64,000 nt of DNA, taken from Leifsonia sp. Leaf336 (GTDB taxonomy: Bacteria > Actinomycetota > Actinomycetes > Actinomycetales > Microbacteriaceae). The stretch lies in NCBI RefSeq assembly GCF_001423695.1, contig NZ_LMOZ01000002.1, forward strand, positions 1,273,427 through 1,337,426. The letters are read 5' to 3'. This document shows positions 26,613-38,128 of the stretch, piece by piece; the stretch's first letter is position 1, and the number at the start of each line of letters is the position of its first letter. The position numbers and the translations under genes were made by a program. The notes below the pieces were generated by a model. The model saw nothing but the letters and a program-made list of their open reading frames with translations. It searched no databases and was not told the DNA's origin.

Positions 26613-29180
26613 GTGAAGGCCATCCGTAGATTCACTGTCCGCGCCGTCCTCCCCGACACGCTCTCCGCTCTGGAGGAGATCGCAGGCAACCTCCGCTGGT
26701 CGTGGCATGAGCCGACCAAGGAGCTGTTCGCCCGCATCTCGCCCGAGCTGTGGCAGGAGGTCGGGCACGACCCGATCGCGTTGCTGGGTTCCGTGGACCC
26801 TTCGCGGCTCGCTGAGCTGGCGGCCGACCAGGATTACGTCGACTGGGCGAACCACGTCCGCGACGAGCTGCGTGCGTACATCCGCGAGCCGCGCTGGTAC
26901 CAGTCGCTCGGCGACGCGGCGCCGGCCTCCATCGCGTACTTCTCGCCCGAGTTCGGGATCGCGGCGACCCTTCCGCAGTACTCGGGCGGACTCGGCATCC
27001 TCGCCGGCGACCACCTGAAGGCCGCGAGCGACTTGGGCGTCCCGCTCGTCGGCGTCGGGCTCTTCTACCGCTCCGGCTACTTCTCGCAGGCGATCACGCC
27101 CGATGGGTGGCAGCTCGAGAGCTACCCGGTGCTCGACCCGGACGGCCTCCCGCTCAGCGTGCTGCGCGACCCGGACGGCTCGCCCGTGCAGATCACGCTC
27201 GCTCTCCCTGTCGGGGAGCTGCACGCGCGGGTCTGGCAGGCCGCGGTCGGCCGGGTGCGGCTGCTGCTGCTCGACACCGACATCCCGGAGAACGACGAGA
27301 GCCTGCGCTCCGTCACCGACCGACTGTACGGCGGAGGCGGCGAGCACCGGCTGCTGCAGGAGCTGCTGCTCGGCATCGGCGGCGTGCGCGCCGTCAAGGC
27401 GTGGGCCGAGCTCACCGGCGCGCCGGCCGCGGAGGTGTTCCACACCAACGAAGGTCACGCCGGCTTCCTCGGCCTGGAGCGCATCTCCGACCTGATCGGC
27501 GAGGGGCTCACGTTCGACGAAGCCCTCCAGGTCGTCCGGGCAGGCACCGTCTTCACCACCCACACGCCCGTCCCCGCGGGGATCGACCGGTTCGACCGGC
27601 CGCTGGTGGAGCGCTACTTCTCCACGCCGCTGCTTCCCGGCGTCGAGGTGGAGCAGGTCCTGGCGCTCGGCGCCGAGGACTACCCGGGCGGATCGGACGC
27701 CGTGTTCAACATGGCGGTCATGGGCCTCCGGCTGGGTCAGCACGCGAACGGCGTGTCCCGGCTGCACGGGGAGGTCAGCCGGCAGATGTTCGGCGGCCTG
27801 TTCCCCGGGTTCGACAGCCCGGAGGTTCCGATCGACTCGGTCACCAACGGCGTCCACGCGCCGACATGGACGGACCCGATGCTGCGGTCGCTCGCGCTCG
27901 AGCGCCTCGGCACCGCCGACACCACGCACGCCGACTGGGCCAACTCGGGTGCGGTCAGCGACCTCGACCTGTGGAGCGTCCGCACGCGTATGCGCGAGCA
28001 GCTCGTCCGCGACGCGCGCCGGCGGCTCGCCGCGGCGTGGGAGGCGCAGAACCCGGGCGGCATCGCCCCCGTGTGGATGAGCGACCTCCTCGACCCGAAC
28101 GTGCTCACGATCGGCTTCGCCCGGCGCGTGCCGACGTACAAGCGGCTCACGCTGATGCTGCACGATCCGCAGCGTCTGCGGAACATCCTGCTTCACCCGG
28201 ATCGCCCCGTGCAGTTCGTGATCGCGGGCAAGTCGCACCCGGCCGACGACGAGGGCAAGCGCCTCATCCAGAAGCTCGTGCAGTTCGCGAGCGAGCCCGA
28301 GATCCGGCAGCGGATGGTGTTCCTGCCCGACTACGACATCGGAATGGCCCAGCAGCTGTACCCGGGCACGGACGTCTGGCTGAACAACCCGCTGCGACCG
28401 CTGGAGGCCTGCGGGACCTCCGGCATGAAGGCGGCGCTGAACGGTGGCCTCAACCTGTCGATCCTCGACGGCTGGTGGAACGAGTTCTACGACGGCGAGA
28501 ACGGCTGGGCGATCCCCTCGGCGGACGCCGCGGGCGACGGAGCCGAACGCGACGCGCTGGAGGCCGAGGCGATGTACGACCTCATCGAGCACCAGATCGC
28601 GCCGCGCTTCTACGACCGCGACAGCGACGGCGTGCCCGACGCCTGGGTCGCCCAGATCCGGCACACGCTCGCGACGCTCTCCGCCCCGCTGAGCGCGGAG
28701 CGGATGGTCGGCGAGTACGTGGAGCGCCTGTACATGCCCGCGGCCGCCAACGAGAAGCGACTGAGCGCCGACGACTACCGCGACGCCCGCGACCTGGCGG
28801 CATGGAAGGACCGCGTGCGATCTGCGTGGCCCGGCGTGAACGTGGCCCATGTGGACGCCGGAGGCCTCGACGCCGTGCCGCAGGTCGGCGACCAGCTGCG
28901 CGTGCGCGCGCTCGTACACCTCAACGGGCTCCGTCCGGAGGACGTGGAGGTGCAGCTCGTCTACGGCCGCAGTTACGACGGGGAGGACCTGACCGGCGTG
29001 CACTACGAGCGTCTGCAGCTCGACCGCACGATCCCCGGCGCCGACCCCTCGGTGGCGCTGGAGTTCTCGGGTGGCGTGACACTCACCTGGGCCGGCTCGT
29101 TCGGCTACACCGTCCGCATCGTCCCGGTCAACGACCTCCTCCTCTCGCCCGCCGAGCTCGGCCTGGTCACCTCCGCCTGA
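26613..29180 (+). CDS. glgP: alpha-glucan phosphorylase
   Basis: 855 residues, GT35 family of the actinobacterial GlgP type. The N-terminus (VKAIRRFTVRAVLP, then LEEIAGNLRWSWHE) carries a DUF3417-like region; the middle has FSPEFGIAATLPQYSGGLGILAGDH; the PLP lysine is K606 in EACGTSGMKAALNG. Releases glucose-1-phosphate from alpha-glucans. ATG 26601 and GTG 26607 are in frame as well; GTG 26613 is chosen because it matches the usual family start and the predicted transcript end. Divergent from glgE-glgB, the same arrangement as in Mycobacterium, which couples synthesis and breakdown of glucan at one control region. Confidence 0.94.
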   Translation: MKAIRRFTVRAVLPDTLSALEEIAGNLRWSWHEPTKELFARISPELWQEVGHDPIALLGSVDPSRLAELAADQDYVDWANHVRDELRAYIREPRWYQSLGDAAPASIAYFSPEFGIAATLPQYSGGLGILAGDHLKAASDLGVPLVGVGLFYRSGYFSQAITPDGWQLESYPVLDPDGLPLSVLRDPDGSPVQITLALPVGELHARVWQAAVGRVRLLLLDTDIPENDESLRSVTDRLYGGGGEHRLLQELLLGIGGVRAVKAWAELTGAPAAEVFHTNEGHAGFLGLERISDLIGEGLTFDEALQVVRAGTVFTTHTPVPAGIDRFDRPLVERYFSTPLLPGVEVEQVLALGAEDYPGGSDAVFNMAVMGLRLGQHANGVSRLHGEVSRQMFGGLFPGFDSPEVPIDSVTNGVHAPTWTDPMLRSLALERLGTADTTHADWANSGAVSDLDLWSVRTRMREQLVRDARRRLAAAWEAQNPGGIAPVWMSDLLDPNVLTIGFARRVPTYKRLTLMLHDPQRLRNILLHPDRPVQFVIAGKSHPADDEGKRLIQKLVQFASEPEIRQRMVFLPDYDIGMAQQLYPGTDVWLNNPLRPLEACGTSGMKAALNGGLNLSILDGWWNEFYDGENGWAIPSADAAGDGAERDALEAEAMYDLIEHQIAPRFYDRDSDGVPDAWVAQIRHTLATLSAPLSAERMVGEYVERLYMPAAANEKRLSADDYRDARDLAAWKDRVRSAWPGVNVAHVDAGGLDAVPQVGDQLRVRALVHLNGLRPEDVEVQLVYGRSYDGEDLTGVHYERLQLDRTIPGADPSVALEFSGGVTLTWAGSFGYTVRIVPVNDLLLSPAELGLVTSA

Positions 29181-29204
29181 GGGCTCGATTAGGCCCGAGG
29201 GGAG

Positions 29205-29693
29205 CTACTTGGCGAGCGGCGCATAGGTGGCGCCGGTCGCGGTGAGGAGGTCGGCGGGCGTCAGTTCCACGTCGAGGCCGCGGCGGCCTCCCGAGACGAA
29301 GACCGTGTCGAAGAGCTGCGCCGTCTCGTCCACGACCGTGACGTGACGCGTCTTCTGCCCGATGGGGGAGATCCCGCCCACCACGTAGCCGGTGCGCCGC
29401 TCGGCGACGGCCGGATCGGCCATCGTGGCGCGCTTGGCGCCGACGGCGGAGGCCAGCGCCTTGAGGTCGAGCAGGCCGGTCACCGGTACGACCGCGACGA
29501 CGATGCCCAGCTCGGTGTCGGCCAGCAGGGTCTTGAACACGCGCTCCGGTTCGACGCCGAGCGCCTTGGCCGCCTCCAGACCGTACGAGGCCGCGGCCAG
29601 GTCGTGCTCGTACGGGTGCAGGGTGAACGGGATCCCCGCCGCGGCGAGCGCGGTGGACGCCGGGGTTCCCGCGCCGGCGGACCGCTTCGGCAT
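29205..29693 (-). CDS. ybaK: Cys-tRNA(Pro)/Cys-tRNA(Cys) deacylase
   Basis: 162 residues, YbaK type of the trans-editing domain. The family lysine is K54 in ERVFKTLLA; later motifs KALASAVGAKRATMAD and VVGGISPIGQK are typical. It hydrolyses Cys mischarged on tRNA(Pro). The ATG at 29691-29693 overlaps the glgX stop (ATGA), so it is translated with glgX although functionally unrelated. Ends 25 bases from the convergent glgP stop. Confidence 0.93.
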   Translation of the reverse strand: MPKRSAGAGTPASTALAAAGIPFTLHPYEHDLAAASYGLEAAKALGVEPERVFKTLLADTELGIVVAVVPVTGLLDLKALASAVGAKRATMADPAVAERRTGYVVGGISPIGQKTRHVTVVDETAQLFDTVFVSGGRRGLDVELTPADLLTATGATYAPLAK

Positions 29694-31789
29694 CAGGAGG
29701 CGACCTCCGTGGCGGTCCCCGCCGGCGCGTCCACGCGTGGCCCATTGGCCCGGTACAGCTGCATGGAGGTGCCGCCCACCATGCGCATGGCTCCCGGTTC
29801 GAGGTCGACGCCCTCCTCGGCGATCGGCACCTCGGTGGCGCTGTCCCACAGCAGCTGGTACGAGGTGACGCCCGGAGCGACCGGGAGGGACACCTCCACG
29901 TCGTCCTCGACACCGTGCACGATGAGCAGCACCCGGTTGAACTCCTCCTTGTCGGGGGTGGAGGCCGCCAGGTACTGCAGCGTTCGGTTCTCCGGCGAGT
30001 TCCAGTCCTCGTCGTCCATGAGCGCGCCGGTCGCGTCGTACCAGTCCATATGGCTGGCGTTCGGCGTGGTCTGCCCGAGCACGGCGAACCTGCTCGGTCG
30101 CAGGGCTGGGTTGTCGCGTCGCAGCTCGAGGAGACGGCGCGTGGTGTCGAACATCTCGCGCTGCTCCCTGGTGCGCAGCCACGACATCCAGGTGAGCTCG
30201 TTGTCCTGGCAATAGGCGTTGTTGTTGCCGCGCTGGCTGCGGCCGAACTCGTCGCCGGCCGTGATCATGGGCACCCCGGCCGACAGCAGCAGCGTTCCCA
30301 TCAGGTTGCGCATGGCCTTGTGCCTGTCGAGGAGGACGCGCTCGTCATGCGTCGGCCCCTCCGCCCCGTGGTTGAACGAGCGGTTGTTGTCGGTGCCGTC
30401 GCGGTTGTCCTCGCCGTTGCCGAGGTTGTGCTTGACGTTGTACGCCGTGAGGTCGGCCATCGTGAAGCCGTCGTGGGCGGTGACGAAGTTGATGGAGGCC
30501 AGCGGGCCGCGTTCGGGCGAGAACGTGTTCGACGAGCCGGCGAGGCGCGTGGCGAAGCCGCCGATGCCGATCGGCGCCTGACCGTTGCGCCGCGCGTCCG
30601 CGATGTCGGCGAGCCAGAAGTTGCGCACACGGTCGCGGTAGCGGTCGTTCCACTCCGACCAGCCGTCCGCGAAGTTGCCGGTCTGCCAGCCGCCCATGCC
30701 GACGTCCCACGGCTCCGCGATCAGCTTCGTCCCGGAGAGCACCGGGTCGTCGAGCATGGCGGTCAGCAGAGGATGGTCGCGGTGGTAGGCGAGGTCGTCG
30801 CCGCGGCCCAGCGTGACGGCGAGGTCGAACCGGAAGCCGTCGATCTGCACCTCCTCCGCCCAGTACCGCAGCGAGTCGAGCACCAGCCGCTGCGGCACAG
30901 GATGCCCGAAGTCGACGGTGTTGCCGCACCCGGTCACGTCGATGTAGACGCCGTCGGCGTCCTGGCGGTAGTAGGTCGCATTGTCGATGCCGCGGAAGCT
31001 GGTGCGCGGACCTCCGATGCCCTCCTCGGAGGTGTGGTTGTAGACCACGTCGAGAATCACCTCGATGCCCGCCTCGTGGAGCAGCTTCACCATCCCCTTG
31101 AACTCGCGGAGGACGCCCTCCGGCCCCTCGGCCTGGGCGGCGCGCGTGGCGTAGGGCGCGTGCGGGCTGAAGAAGTTCAGGGTGTTGTAGCCCCAGTAGT
31201 TGGTCAGTCCCTCGCGGATGAGCCGCTGCTCGGAGGTGAACGCGTGCACGGGGAGGAGCTCGACGGCGGTGATGCCCAGGCTCCGGAGGTAGTCGATGGT
31301 GGACCCGTGCGCCAGGCCGGCGTAGGTGCCGCGCAGCTCCTCCGGCACGTCCGGGTTCTGGTGGCTGATGCCGCGCACGTGCGCCTCGTAGACCACGGTG
31401 TGGTCGAGCGGCGTCCGGGGCTTGCGCGAGTCTCCCCAGTCGAAGCCGTCGGAGACCACGGTCGCCCGCCACTCCTCGGGGCCGACCCGGGTGAGGCCCC
31501 GCGCATACGGGTCGAGCAGCAGGGACTCCGGGTTGAACATGTTCTTCGGCGAAGCCGGACCGGACGCGCGGATGGCGTAGAGGCTGCCGACCTGGAGGCT
31601 GCGCGAACGCCCCAGCCACACGTTGTTCGCATCGCGGTGCATCTCGATGGTCTTGGTGCGCCAGTCCGGGTCCTTGGGATCGAACAGGCAGAACTCCATC
31701 GCGTCGGCGCTCTCGGAGTAGACCCGCAGCTCTCCGCCGTGCGGACCGATACGGACGCCCAGGTTGCGCAGAGGATCCACGGAAGTCAT
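29693..31789 (-). CDS. glgX: glycogen debranching enzyme (isoamylase-type)
   Basis: 698 residues, GH13_11. CBM48-like N-terminus (PHGGELRVYSESADAMEFCL), then barrel motifs ILDVVYNHTSEE, DGFRFDLAVTLGR with nucleophile D322, LIAEPWDVG with acid/base E359, and FVTAHDGFT. Cleaves alpha-1,6 linkages of limit dextrins left by GlgP. Could also act as the TreX/TreY-type partner in trehalose synthesis, but treY and treZ are not seen here. ATG 31789 lies one base after a predicted transcription start, so the mRNA is likely leaderless. Divergent from the cysteine desulfurase with overlapping -10 elements. Confidence 0.94.
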   Translation of the reverse strand: MTSVDPLRNLGVRIGPHGGELRVYSESADAMEFCLFDPKDPDWRTKTIEMHRDANNVWLGRSRSLQVGSLYAIRASGPASPKNMFNPESLLLDPYARGLTRVGPEEWRATVVSDGFDWGDSRKPRTPLDHTVVYEAHVRGISHQNPDVPEELRGTYAGLAHGSTIDYLRSLGITAVELLPVHAFTSEQRLIREGLTNYWGYNTLNFFSPHAPYATRAAQAEGPEGVLREFKGMVKLLHEAGIEVILDVVYNHTSEEGIGGPRTSFRGIDNATYYRQDADGVYIDVTGCGNTVDFGHPVPQRLVLDSLRYWAEEVQIDGFRFDLAVTLGRGDDLAYHRDHPLLTAMLDDPVLSGTKLIAEPWDVGMGGWQTGNFADGWSEWNDRYRDRVRNFWLADIADARRNGQAPIGIGGFATRLAGSSNTFSPERGPLASINFVTAHDGFTMADLTAYNVKHNLGNGEDNRDGTDNNRSFNHGAEGPTHDERVLLDRHKAMRNLMGTLLLSAGVPMITAGDEFGRSQRGNNNAYCQDNELTWMSWLRTREQREMFDTTRRLLELRRDNPALRPSRFAVLGQTTPNASHMDWYDATGALMDDEDWNSPENRTLQYLAASTPDKEEFNRVLLIVHGVEDDVEVSLPVAPGVTSYQLLWDSATEVPIAEEGVDLEPGAMRMVGGTSMQLYRANGPRVDAPAGTATEVAS

Positions 31790-31795
31790 GCGTTC

Positions 31796-31802
31796 TAGAG
31801 TA
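31796..31802. promoter_or_regulatory. overlapping divergent -10 elements of glgX and the cysteine desulfurase
   Basis: On the plus strand TAGAGT covers 31796-31801 (predicted +1 31808); on the minus strand TACTCT covers 31802-31797 (predicted +1 31790, next to the glgX ATG at 31789). The two hexamers share five base pairs, so one polymerase should exclude the other. Confidence 0.5.
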
Positions 31803-31836
31803 GTGACACACCGTGCCGCACCCTGAGGAGGCCCCG

Positions 31837-33054
31837 GTGCCCGTCTATCTCGACCACGCCGCCACCACGCCCCTGCGCCCCGAGGCGCTCGCCGCCTTCA
31901 CCGACGCGCTGGGGCTCGTCGGCAACCCGTCGAGCATCCACAGTCAGGGCCAGCAGGCCAGGCGGATGCTGGAGGAGGCGCGCGAAGCGGTGGCCTCCAC
32001 GCTGGGCTGCGACCCGATCGAGGTCGTTTTCACCTCGGGCGGCACGGAGGCGATCAACCTCGCCGTCAAGGGGATGTTCTGGGCCAGGAACGGCCGGGAT
32101 ACCCGTTCGCGCATCCTGGTGCCGGGAGGCGAGCATCACGCGACCATCGACGCCGTCGAGTGGCTGGAGCGCGCGGAAGGCGCGCGGCCCGACTGGCTGC
32201 CGCTCGACGAGCAGGGGCGCATCCGTGTGGATGCGGTCGCGTCGGCTCTCGCCGCACCGGACGACGTCGCCCTCCTCACGTTCCTCTCCGTCAACAACGA
32301 GGTGGGGACGATCCAGCCGGTCGCCGAGCTCGCCGCGCTCGCCCGGTCGGCGGGCATTCCCGTCCACGTCGACGCGGTCGCCGCCTACGGGCACCTCCCC
32401 ATCGACTTCGCCGCTCTCGGAGTGGACGCCCTCAGCGTGTCTGCGCACAAGATCGGAGGCCCGGTCGGGATCGGTGCGCTGGTGCTCGGCCGGACGTCGG
32501 CGGTCGTCCCGCTCATCCACGGCGGCGGCCAGCAGCGCCAGGTGCGCAGCGGCACGCAGGACGTCGCCGCCGCCGTGGCGTTCGCCGCGGCGGCCCGGGC
32601 CGCGGAGGCCGAACGCGTCGAGGGGGCGCGGCGGCTCGCGGCGCTCCGCGACCGGCTGATCCGCGGGGTGCGCGAGGCCGTCCCGGAGGCCGCGCTGAGC
32701 GGGCCGGAGCCCGCGCGGGACGCCGACGGCGACGAGCGGGTTGCCTCCAACGCCCACTTCGTCTTCCCCGGCGCCCAGGGCGACTCGCTGCTGTTCCTGC
32801 TCGACCTCGCGGGCGTGTCGGTGTCGACGGGGTCGGCCTGTCAGGCCGGCATCCCGGAACCGTCGCACGTGCTGTTGGCCATGGGGCGCAGCGAGCAGGA
32901 GGCCCGTGGTGCGCTGCGGTTCACGCTCGGGCGGACCTCCACCGACGCTGACGTGGACGCCCTGCTGGCGGCGCTCCCCGGCGCGTACGCGCAGGCCTCG
33001 CGGGCCGGTCTGGCCGAGCGGGCGCCCGGCCGCCGTTCAGGAGCTGGGGCGTAG
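31837..33054 (+). CDS. cysteine desulfurase (NifS/IscS-like)
   Basis: 405 residues, class V aminotransferase fold. Starts VPVYLDHAATTPLRPEAL, with TSGGTEAINLAVKG, the PLP lysine K205 in SAHKIGG, and catalytic C335 in STGSACQAG. Removes sulfur from cysteine as an enzyme-bound persulfide. Lying directly before mnmA, it probably supplies sulfur for tRNA 2-thiouridine, as IscS does in E. coli. GTG 31837 is favoured over GTG 31813 since GAGGAG (31825-31830) is six bases upstream and homology begins here. The tail after residue 385 is an arginine-rich extension. Its TAG stop doubles as half of the mnmA -10 element. Confidence 0.92.
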   Translation: MPVYLDHAATTPLRPEALAAFTDALGLVGNPSSIHSQGQQARRMLEEAREAVASTLGCDPIEVVFTSGGTEAINLAVKGMFWARNGRDTRSRILVPGGEHHATIDAVEWLERAEGARPDWLPLDEQGRIRVDAVASALAAPDDVALLTFLSVNNEVGTIQPVAELAALARSAGIPVHVDAVAAYGHLPIDFAALGVDALSVSAHKIGGPVGIGALVLGRTSAVVPLIHGGGQQRQVRSGTQDVAAAVAFAAAARAAEAERVEGARRLAALRDRLIRGVREAVPEAALSGPEPARDADGDERVASNAHFVFPGAQGDSLLFLLDLAGVSVSTGSACQAGIPEPSHVLLAMGRSEQEARGALRFTLGRTSTDADVDALLAALPGAYAQASRAGLAERAPGRRSGAGA

Positions 33055-33057
33055 ACT
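33052..33057 (+). promoter_or_regulatory. -10 element of mnmA built on the upstream stop codon
   Basis: TAGACT at 33052-33057; its TAG is the cysteine desulfurase stop. Predicted +1 is 33064, the G of the mnmA GTG. Confidence 0.6.
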
Positions 33058-33063
33058 CTTCCG

Positions 33064-34164
33064 GTGCGAGTTCTGGCAGCGATGAGCGGTGGCGTCGATT
33101 CCGCCGTGGCGGCGGCGCGCGCCGTCGAGGCGGGTCATGACGTCGTCGGCGTTCACCTGGCGCTCAGCAGGATGCCGGGAACCCTGCGCACGGGCAGCCG
33201 CGGCTGCTGCACCATCGAAGACTCGATGGACGCGCAGCGCGCGGCGAACATCATCGGCATCCCGTACTACGTGTGGGACTTCTCGGAGCGGTTCAAGCTC
33301 GACGTCGTCGACGATTTCATCGCCGAGTACTCGGCGGGCCGCACGCCCAACCCGTGCATGCGGTGCAACGAGCGGATCAAGTTCGCCGCGTTGCTCGAGA
33401 AGGCCCTCGACCTCGGCTTCGACGCCGTCTGCACCGGGCACTACGCCAGCATCCTCACGGACGCCGACGGCAATCGTGAGCTGCACCGCGCGAGCGCCTG
33501 GGCGAAAGACCAGTCGTACGTGCTCGGCGTCCTCACCGGCGAGCAGCTCGCGCACGCGATGTTCCCGCTCGGCGCCACGCCCTCCAAGGCCGAGGTGCGC
33601 GCCGAAGCGGCCGCACGCGGGCTGAGCGTCGCGAACAAGCCGGACTCCCACGACATCTGCTTCATCCCCGACGGCGACACGCGCGGCTGGCTGGCCGAGC
33701 ACGTCGGCGCCGCGCAGGGCGACATCCTCGACCGCGAGGGCAACCGGCTGGGCTCGCACGAAGGGGCGCACGCGTACACCGTCGGGCAGCGCAAGGGCCT
33801 CAACATCGGCTACCCGTCGCCCGACGGCCGGCCGCGGTTCGTCCTCGAGGTGCGGCCGAAGGACAACACGGTCGTCGTGGGCCCGAAGGAGGCGCTCGAC
33901 ATCGCCGAGATCGCCGGGTCGCGCTTCACCTGGGCCGGCCTGCCGCCGGCCGACCTCGAGACGCCGTTCGCGTGCGAGGTGCAGATCCGCGCCCACGCCG
34001 ATCCCGTACCCGCCGTGGCGCAGGTCCGCGACGGCGAGCTGGTGGTGCGGCCGGACGAGCCGCTGAACGGCGTCGCCCCTGGGCAGACGGCCGTCGTCTA
34101 CGTCGGCACCCGCGTTCTCGGTCAGACCACGATCGACCGCACGGTGTCCGCCGTCCCGGCCTGA
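33064..34164 (+). CDS. mnmA: tRNA-specific 2-thiouridylase
   Basis: 366 residues. PP-loop [10 protein letters not shown] at the N-terminus; catalytic cysteines C101 (in [11 protein letters not shown]) and C199 (in HDICFIPDG), matching the Cys pair of E. coli MnmA; GHYASI and [10 protein letters not shown] motifs between; C-terminal beta-barrel. Forms s2U at the wobble base of Lys, Glu and Gln tRNAs using ATP and sulfur from a desulfurase, here likely the adjacent gene. GTG start with no room for a Shine-Dalgarno; predicted leaderless. The N-terminal GCCTIEDS segment holds two extra cysteines, as in other actinobacterial MnmA. Confidence 0.95.
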   Translation: MRVLAAMSGGVDSAVAAARAVEAGHDVVGVHLALSRMPGTLRTGSRGCCTIEDSMDAQRAANIIGIPYYVWDFSERFKLDVVDDFIAEYSAGRTPNPCMRCNERIKFAALLEKALDLGFDAVCTGHYASILTDADGNRELHRASAWAKDQSYVLGVLTGEQLAHAMFPLGATPSKAEVRAEAAARGLSVANKPDSHDICFIPDGDTRGWLAEHVGAAQGDILDREGNRLGSHEGAHAYTVGQRKGLNIGYPSPDGRPRFVLEVRPKDNTVVVGPKEALDIAEIAGSRFTWAGLPPADLETPFACEVQIRAHADPVPAVAQVRDGELVVRPDEPLNGVAPGQTAVVYVGTRVLGQTTIDRTVSAVPA

Positions 34165-34201
34165 CGCGCCGCTGTCGGGGATCGGTGTCGGAGCTCGTCC
34201 C

Positions 34202-36556
<2,355 letters not shown>

Positions 36557-36587
36557 TCGTCCGGTTTGTGGACAGACTACAAGTTAT

Positions 36588-36603
36588 CCCCCTGAATCGG
36601 GGG
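36588..36603. other. short C5/G5 inverted repeat after ligA
   Basis: CCCCC and GGGGG flank TGAATC shortly after the ligA stop. Five-bp stem, no T tract; might weakly attenuate. The remaining bases to 36712 hold the next gene's promoter and ribosome-binding site. Confidence 0.3.
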
Positions 36604-36637
36604 TAGAACGACCATCCGTCCACTACTCTGGTGCCGC

Positions 36638-36643
36638 TAGAGT
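36638..36643 (+). promoter_or_regulatory. -10 element for the DUF1023-type hydrolase
   Basis: TAGAGT at 36638-36643, predicted start near 36650, leader about 63 bases with GGAGGG at 36697-36702. ACTCT at 36625-36629 makes an inverted pair with AGAGT. Confidence 0.4.
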
Positions 36644-36712
36644 CGAGGTGTGCGCTCGCCCCGTGCACACGCAAGGGCTTAGCTCGCTCGCTCTCGGAGG
36701 GACCCGGACGGA

Positions 36713-38071
36713 GTGCTGGTCGGCTTTGCAGCAGCTTCCATCGTCACCTCGGTCGTCACAGGACTGACCGGGGCCTTCGTCATGCCCGCTGAGAGCGCTC
36801 ACGCGGAGGTCACGCCCGCCGCAGGCGCCTCCGCCATCGAACCGGCGTCGATCGGTGACGCGCCCACGAGCTCGGGCGCGGCCGGGGCCGGAGCCCCGGG
36901 CCAGAGCGCGTCAGCCGTCTTCAGCTCGATCCAGGCCGTCGACCCGGCTGCGCTGCCCGGGTTCCTCAACGCCCACGCGTCCGACCTCGACCGGCTCCTC
37001 GTCGACCCGCCCGCGGCCTCCGACGTCAGCCAGCTGTGGAAGCTGCTCGACCCGTCCCGTCAGGCGGAGCTCGTGAAGGTCGCCCCGCACGTGGTCGGCA
37101 ACCTGGAGGGCGTGCCCTACGACGTGCGCGGCAAGGCCAACCGTCTCGACCTGGAGCGGACGATCAGCGCCGCGCAGACGAAGCTGGGCACCGAACGCGG
37201 CAAGGCCGCGCGCGTCGCGCTCAAGCGCCAGCTCACGACGCTCGCAAACGTGAAGGAGGCGCTGGCGAAGAAGGACGGAGTCACCCGCACCCTGGTCTCG
37301 CTCGATCCGTCGGACGACGCCAGGGCCTCGATCGTCGTCGGCGACCTGCGCACGGCACGCTATGTGAGCGTGCTGGTGCCCGGCATGTACATGGCGGTCG
37401 GCGAGCAGATCGAAGCCTGGTCGGAGGTCGCGCAGAACCTGTACGAGCAGCAGACCGGCTTCCTCAAGCGGCTCGGCGGTACGGGCACGACGAAGCGGAC
37501 GCCGGGCGTGGCCGTCGTCGCCTGGATCGGCTACCAGACCCCCGTGCTGACCAACATCGGAGGCCTCGACCTGGCCCGGCAGGGAGCGGACAGCCTGGAG
37601 CGGACGCTGATGGGCATCCAGTCGCTGCGCGTGTCCGACCCGCCGTACCTGAGCGTCCTCGCGCACTCGTACGGGTCGACGGCGGCGCTGCTCGCGCTGG
37701 AGCGCGGCACCGTGAGCGTGGACGCGCTCGCGCTGATGGGGTCGCCGGGATCGGACGCCCAGTCGGTGAAGCAGTTGGGCGTGCGCGGCGGCAACGTGTT
37801 CGTCGGCGAGGCGGCCATGGATCCGATCGTGAACAGTGCGTTCTTCGGCAGCGACCCGGGATCGCCCTCCTACGGGGCCAGGCCGATGGGGGTCGGCGGC
37901 GCCGCCGACCCGATCACGCACCGCACGCTCAGCGGGTCGAGCGGCCACAACGAGTACTTCTCCGCGGGCACGGAGTGCATGCGCAATCTCGCGCTGATCG
38001 GCATCGACCGTGGAGACCTGGTGCTCAGCGGACGCGGAGCGGGGACGACGAAGACGGCGTCGAGCCGCTGA
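36713..38071 (+). CDS. exported alpha/beta hydrolase, DUF1023 type
   Basis: 452 residues. N-terminal signal peptide or anchor (VGFAAASIVTSVVTGLTGAFVMPAES), a 200-residue helical part (LDLERTISAAQTKLGTERGK), then an alpha/beta-hydrolase domain: VSVLVPGMYMAVGEQI, WIGYQTP, nucleophile elbow LAHSYGSTAA with the catalytic Ser, DALALMGSPGS and a late HNEYFSAG His. This fits PF06259 (DUF1023), an actinobacterial secreted hydrolase family of unknown substrate. The frame is closed at 36680, so the GTG at 36713 with GGAGGG ten bases upstream is the only sensible start. The stop codon begins a run of octamer repeats. Confidence 0.82.
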   Translation: MLVGFAAASIVTSVVTGLTGAFVMPAESAHAEVTPAAGASAIEPASIGDAPTSSGAAGAGAPGQSASAVFSSIQAVDPAALPGFLNAHASDLDRLLVDPPAASDVSQLWKLLDPSRQAELVKVAPHVVGNLEGVPYDVRGKANRLDLERTISAAQTKLGTERGKAARVALKRQLTTLANVKEALAKKDGVTRTLVSLDPSDDARASIVVGDLRTARYVSVLVPGMYMAVGEQIEAWSEVAQNLYEQQTGFLKRLGGTGTTKRTPGVAVVAWIGYQTPVLTNIGGLDLARQGADSLERTLMGIQSLRVSDPPYLSVLAHSYGSTAALLALERGTVSVDALALMGSPGSDAQSVKQLGVRGGNVFVGEAAMDPIVNSAFFGSDPGSPSYGARPMGVGGAADPITHRTLSGSSGHNEYFSAGTECMRNLALIGIDRGDLVLSGRGAGTTKTASSR

Positions 38072-38101
38072 GCCGCCGAGCCGCTGAGCCGCTGAGCCGC
38101 G
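38062..38101. repeat. 8-bp tandem repeat (GAGCCGCT) x5
   Basis: GAGCCGCT, GAGCCGCC, GAGCCGCT, GAGCCGCT, GAGCCGCG in tandem from 38062 to 38101. The first unit covers the last codons and leads into the TGA stop at 38069-38071. Only 15 bases separate the array from the next -10 hexamer. Slippage would alter the distance between these two genes. Confidence 0.8.
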
Positions 38102-38115
38102 AGGGCGCCCGCGCG

Positions 38116-38121
38116 CATAAT
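38116..38121 (+). promoter_or_regulatory. -10 element of the phosphoesterase gene, leaderless
   Basis: CATAAT at 38116-38121, one base from TATAAT; predicted +1 at 38128-38129, at the ATG of the phosphoesterase. Confidence 0.55.
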
Positions 38122-38128
38122 GGGACCG

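Noticed and set aside
36588..36603. C5/G5 inverted repeat as a ligA terminator
   Set aside because: Only five base pairs and no T tract; listed as a hairpin of unknown role instead.
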